Under the pieces are notes generated by a model. It worked only from the letters and a program-made list of their open reading frames with translations. It was not told the origin of the DNA and ran no database searches. Both the position numbers and the translations under genes were made by a program. From contig MELC01000019.1 of assembly GCA_001767455.1 (NCBI GenBank), positions 40,338 to 104,337 on the forward strand: a stretch of DNA of 64,000 nucleotides. The letters run 5' to 3'. Numbering within the stretch: position 1 is the first letter of the stretch; each line of letters opens with the position of its first letter. Origin of the DNA: Acidobacteria bacterium RIFCSPLOWO2_12_FULL_66_21. GTDB lineage: Bacteria; Acidobacteriota; Vicinamibacteria; Vicinamibacterales; 2-12-FULL-66-21. Positions 61,403 to 64,000 of the stretch are shown here, in pieces.

Positions 61403-63343
61403 CTAGAAGGCCTGCCCGATGCTGAAATGGAAGCGGAAACGGCGCTTTTCCGGCGTGCCGTTGACCAGCAGACCCGGGATCGGATTCAACTGGTATCCAA
61501 GGTCGACGCGAATCGGACCGATGCGCGTGTCGTAGCGCAGACCCGGGCCGACGTCGTACCGCAGATCGTCGAGGTTGAAATCCCAGGGGTCCGTCCAGAC
61601 GTTGCCGCCGTCGAGGAACACGACGCCGCCGAGGCTGCCCCAGATCGGCAGGCGCACTTCGGTCGAGAAGTGCATGAACGAGTGGCCGCCGATCGGCAGG
61701 CCTTTGCCGCTCAACGGCGCCACATCGAACCGTCCCCACCCGCGCAGGTTGGTCGCGCCGCCGAGGAAGTACCGCTTGAAGAACGGCACGGCGCCACGGG
61801 CCCGGCCGGTACCCGGCTCCGGCGGCAGATCTTCGGGCCTCCCCAGCCCGTCGATCGATCCGGCCTTCGCCTGAAACGCCACCACGACGCGCCCCCCAAT
61901 CGTCCGGTAGAACCGCCCCTCGGTGGTGGCCTCGTAGTAGTCGTACGAGCCGCCAAAGAGCTTCCCGGCCTGTTCGAGATGCAGCGCCGCGACGTAGCCC
62001 TGGCGGGCATCCAGGATGTTGTTCGTGGTGTTGCGTCCGGCATCCAGACTGAGCGCCGACCGTGTTCCGCTCCCCGTGCCGAAGCGCGGATCGAGGCCCA
62101 GCGCGATCAGCGTGGGACGGAACGAGAGATCCTCGAGCGCCGCGTCGCTGATCGCGTAGTCCTCGTGCTCCCTCGCATACGTGAGCGACAGGCTCATCGC
62201 CGGCCTGGCAGTCAGTACCGGACCGCCGGCCCGCGTGAACTGCCGCGTGACCGTCAGGCGGCCGCCGTAGGTGTCGAGGGTGAACGCCGGCTCGTCGTTG
62301 TGCCACGACTGGCCGCTCGCGCCGAACGTGTAGCGCGGGCTCAGGAAGTACGGCTCCTGGAAGTTCAGCCGCACGCCGCGATCGAGCGCCGAGTAGCGCG
62401 CCAGCACGCCCGCCGCCCTGGCTCCCCCGAAGAAGTTGACGTGGCGCCAGTCGATCTGTGCGCGCGCCCTCTCTTCGCTCCCGTAGCCGAGGCCGAGGTT
62501 GACCTTCCGGTGCTTCCCTTCCGTGACGGTCACGCGTGTCGGAACCAGGGTCGGCTGCCCTTCGGTTCCCACCGGCTCCACGTTCGCGAATTCGAACAGC
62601 TCCTGCGTGTACAACTTGCGCTGGCTGTCCTGCAGCTTGCTGCGCCGGTACAGCTCTCCCGGCTTGAACGCGAGCTGCCGCCGAATCACGTTGTCGCTGA
62701 CGCTGGAGTTTCCCGCAATGTCGACGTCGCCGAAATGCGCGAGCGTTCCCGGCGTCGCATTCAACTCGACCACGCGCGTCCGCTCGCCGGAACCGGGATC
62801 TTCCGCGACGCGGACCGACGCATACGGATACCCGTGGTCCTTCAGCTCGTCGAGCGCCGCCTCGCGGCTCGCCTGCAGCAGCGCGCGATCGAGCGGGTCG
62901 CCGGGCTTCAGCGGAAGCTTCCCCTGCAGATTCTGCCTGTGCGCGTCCGGCAGCGCCTCGAATCCCCGCAAGTCGATCCGCTCGACGACGATCGGCTGCC
63001 CCTCGTCGATGGTCAACGAGATATCGACCGCCGTCTGCTCGGTATTCAGCTTCGCGTCGAACGAGGTGACCCGCGCATCGGGATAGCCGCGATCCTTATA
63101 GAACGCGACGATGCGTTTGAGGTCCGCTTCGAACTGCTCACGACTGAAATAGCGCTTCGTGCCCCACGGCAGCCAGGAGCTGGCGCCGGTCGCCAGCACC
63201 GATTTCAGCTGGCCCGCCTTCACCACCTTGGTGCCGTGGAAGGAGAAGCTGGAGACCTTGACGCCGCTTTCCTCTTTGCAGCCGGCGGCGGCCAACAAGA
63301 GCAGGCCCGCAATCGCGAATCGTCCGAAGGATGCGCCGTTCAT
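61403..63343 (-). CDS. Omp85/TamA-like outer-membrane assembly protein with lipobox-like signal
   Basis: A 646-residue Omp85 protein: three or so POTRA domains (about 30-270; LVKAGQLKSVLATG-like, RYFSREQFEADLKRIVAFYK, DRGYPDARVTSFDAKLN, HFGDVDIAGNSSVSDNVIRR) and a C-terminal 16-strand barrel (about 290-646) with SRNITNN-like SLDAGRNTTNNILDARQGY and YFLGGATNLRGWGRFDVAPL, the latter the conserved barrel motif; it ends in IGQAF (terminal Phe). The signal peptide LLLLAAAGC could be lipid-modified at Cys22, which is unusual for an Omp85 protein. Upstream of tamB on the same strand, it is the probable TamA-type partner. Confidence 0.88.
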   Translation of the reverse strand: MNGASFGRFAIAGLLLLAAAGCKEESGVKVSSFSFHGTKVVKAGQLKSVLATGASSWLPWGTKRYFSREQFEADLKRIVAFYKDRGYPDARVTSFDAKLNTEQTAVDISLTIDEGQPIVVERIDLRGFEALPDAHRQNLQGKLPLKPGDPLDRALLQASREAALDELKDHGYPYASVRVAEDPGSGERTRVVELNATPGTLAHFGDVDIAGNSSVSDNVIRRQLAFKPGELYRRSKLQDSQRKLYTQELFEFANVEPVGTEGQPTLVPTRVTVTEGKHRKVNLGLGYGSEERARAQIDWRHVNFFGGARAAGVLARYSALDRGVRLNFQEPYFLSPRYTFGASGQSWHNDEPAFTLDTYGGRLTVTRQFTRAGGPVLTARPAMSLSLTYAREHEDYAISDAALEDLSFRPTLIALGLDPRFGTGSGTRSALSLDAGRNTTNNILDARQGYVAALHLEQAGKLFGGSYDYYEATTEGRFYRTIGGRVVVAFQAKAGSIDGLGRPEDLPPEPGTGRARGAVPFFKRYFLGGATNLRGWGRFDVAPLSGKGLPIGGHSFMHFSTEVRLPIWGSLGGVVFLDGGNVWTDPWDFNLDDLRYDVGPGLRYDTRIGPIRVDLGYQLNPIPGLLVNGTPEKRRFRFHFSIGQAF

Positions 63344-63384
63344 TGGCCACAGGCTTTGTAATCACAAGCTGTGCCAGCGGTCAT

Positions 63385-63503
63385 GGGGTGCTGAGGGGTG
63401 CTGAGGGGTGCTGACGGGTGCTGAGCGGCGCTGAGGGGTGCTGACGGGTGCTGACGGGTGCTGACGGGTGCTGACGGGTGCTGACGGGTGCTGAGCGGCG
63501 CTT
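63385..63503. repeat. Tandem repeat, 10-bp unit GGGGTGCTGA
   Basis: Twelve contiguous units: mostly CGGGTGCTGA or GGGGTGCTGA, with two GCGGCGCTGA-type variants at the fifth and last positions. Contiguous, without spacers. It lies 5' of the Omp85 gene, so it may sit in its upstream control region. Confidence 0.9.
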
Positions 63504-63506
63504 CTC

Positions 63507-63550
63507 AAAAAAAAGCCAGCGGGTGCCCTCCCAGAGGCACGCCGCTGGCT
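63507..63550 (-). terminator. Rho-independent terminator (minus strand)
   Basis: On the minus strand AGCCAGCGGCGTGCC pairs with GGCACCCGCTGGCT (one bulge), followed by a run of T (plus strand A8 at 63507-63514). It lies 24 bases after the stop of the 62-aa gene and separates it from the Omp85 gene. Confidence 0.85.
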
Positions 63551-63574
63551 CCCCTTTCGCGGGTTCCTTCCGAA

Positions 63575-63763
63575 CTACTCGCGCGTGATCTCAGGCTTGC
63601 CGGACGACACCGACAGCATGATGCCGAGGCCGACGGCGATCACGAGGCCGATGACGATCCAGGTCGCCGAGATGTGGCGCAGCGCCCCCCCGTACCAGAG
63701 CGCCGCGACGGCGCCCAGCACCAGGATGAAGTAGCCGATCAGATAGGCGTTCACGAATCGCAT
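63575..63763 (-). CDS. Small two-helix membrane protein
   Basis: A 62-residue protein that is almost only two hydrophobic helices: VNAYLIGYFILVLGAVAALW and ATWIVIGLVIAVGLGIMLSV, followed by a short charged tail (SGKPEITRE). No named family recognised. The ATG at 63763 is preceded by AGAGGGACCC. It is followed by a clear terminator and lies 14 bp downstream of the Pal-like gene, so it is probably the last gene of that operon. Confidence 0.75.
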   Translation of the reverse strand: MRFVNAYLIGYFILVLGAVAALWYGGALRHISATWIVIGLVIAVGLGIMLSVSSGKPEITRE

Positions 63764-63777
63764 GGGTCCCTCTATGG

Positions 63778-64000
63778 TTACCGTTGGATACGGACCACGA
63801 GCGCCGCGCGGCGGTTCAGCCGGCGGGTTTCCTCGCGGGCGTTGTCGTACTTGGGCCGCTCCTCGCCGTAGCTGACGGTATGGAGCCGGTCGGCGCCGAT
63901 CCCGCGGCCCAGGAGGTAATCGCGCACCGCGGTGGCCCGCCGCTCGCCGAGCGCCAGGTTGTATTCCGCCGTGCCGATGTTGCACGTGTGCCCTTCGAGC
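63778..64000 (-). CDS. OmpA/Pal-like peptidoglycan-binding protein, C-terminal part (5' end outside window)
   Basis: The last 73 residues of an OmpA-C domain: EGHTCNIGTAEYNLALGERR, then ATAVRDYLLGRGIGADRLHT, VSYGEERP and a C-terminal RRAALVVRIQR. The N-x2-L-x2-x-R-A motif and the GEERP turn are those of Pal and related proteins that hold the outer membrane to peptidoglycan through meso-diaminopimelate. In Pal the loop is GHCDERGTAEYN; here GHTCNIGTAEYN. The frame is open to the window edge. Upstream of a small membrane protein on the same strand. Confidence 0.85.
   Translation of the reverse strand, partial: LEGHTCNIGTAEYNLALGERRATAVRDYLLGRGIGADRLHTVSYGEERPKYDNAREETRRLNRRAALVVRIQR

Overview
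The window reads as high-GC chromosomal DNA of a Gram-negative bacterium, most likely an acidobacterium of the Vicinamibacteria type. The lineage call is an inference from gene content: two proteins of the 'VWFA-related Acidobacterial' type, two DUF5916 barrel proteins, secreted S9 and M14 peptidases with Gly/Arg/Ala-rich loops, a PQQ-propeller protein, a fused MFS/spermidine-synthase protein, an Omp85-TamB pair and a Pal-like OmpA protein. No rRNA, tRNA or CRISPR array was seen.

Layout. 1-9.2 kb: DUF5916 C-terminus, SMP-30 protein, PQQ propeller plus second DUF5916 gene (4-bp overlap), a DUF3179 gene with one in-frame TGA, a secreted methyltransferase and succinate-semialdehyde dehydrogenase. 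9.2-19.1 kb: a fragment of a spermidine-synthase-like gene, VWFA protein, a small XRE regulator/membrane-protein operon with visible promoter and operator repeats, the full MFS/spermidine-synthase gene, S9 peptidase and second VWFA protein. 19.1-36.9 kb: M14 peptidase, DUF2339-like membrane protein, small SRPBCC, STAS-remnant and zinc-ribbon proteins, serine hydrolase, a three-domain kinase/M23/aminotransferase protein, a GtrA fusion, glutaminyl cyclase, DUF4097 lipoprotein, DUF3810 protein and type II NADH dehydrogenase. 36.7-44.2 kb: TPR-CHAT gene coupled to a TonB-like gene, a repeat-rich gap, remnants of an AbiEii-type toxin and a VanX-type dipeptidase, and a molybdopterin oxidoreductase. 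44.2-50.8 kb: three unrecognised proteins and a very long GMC oxidoreductase. 50.8-56.8 kb: a visibly more AT-rich island with SLATT, NUDIX, patatin and an unrecognised four-helix membrane protein, bracketed by related imperfect repeats. 56.8-64 kb: TamB, Omp85, a 10-bp tandem repeat, a terminator, a two-helix protein and a Pal-like C-terminus.

The two strongest leads are the DUF3179 gene, where TGA replaces the first Cys of a CxxC motif and a hairpin of bacterial SECIS geometry follows at once (a probable selenoprotein), and the 51-56.5 kb island, whose SLATT and patatin genes belong to families often used as membrane-attacking effectors in anti-phage systems. The intergenic DNA is also rich in paired palindromes (REP doublets) and in CCGTGT-type and 19-bp or 10-bp tandem repeats.
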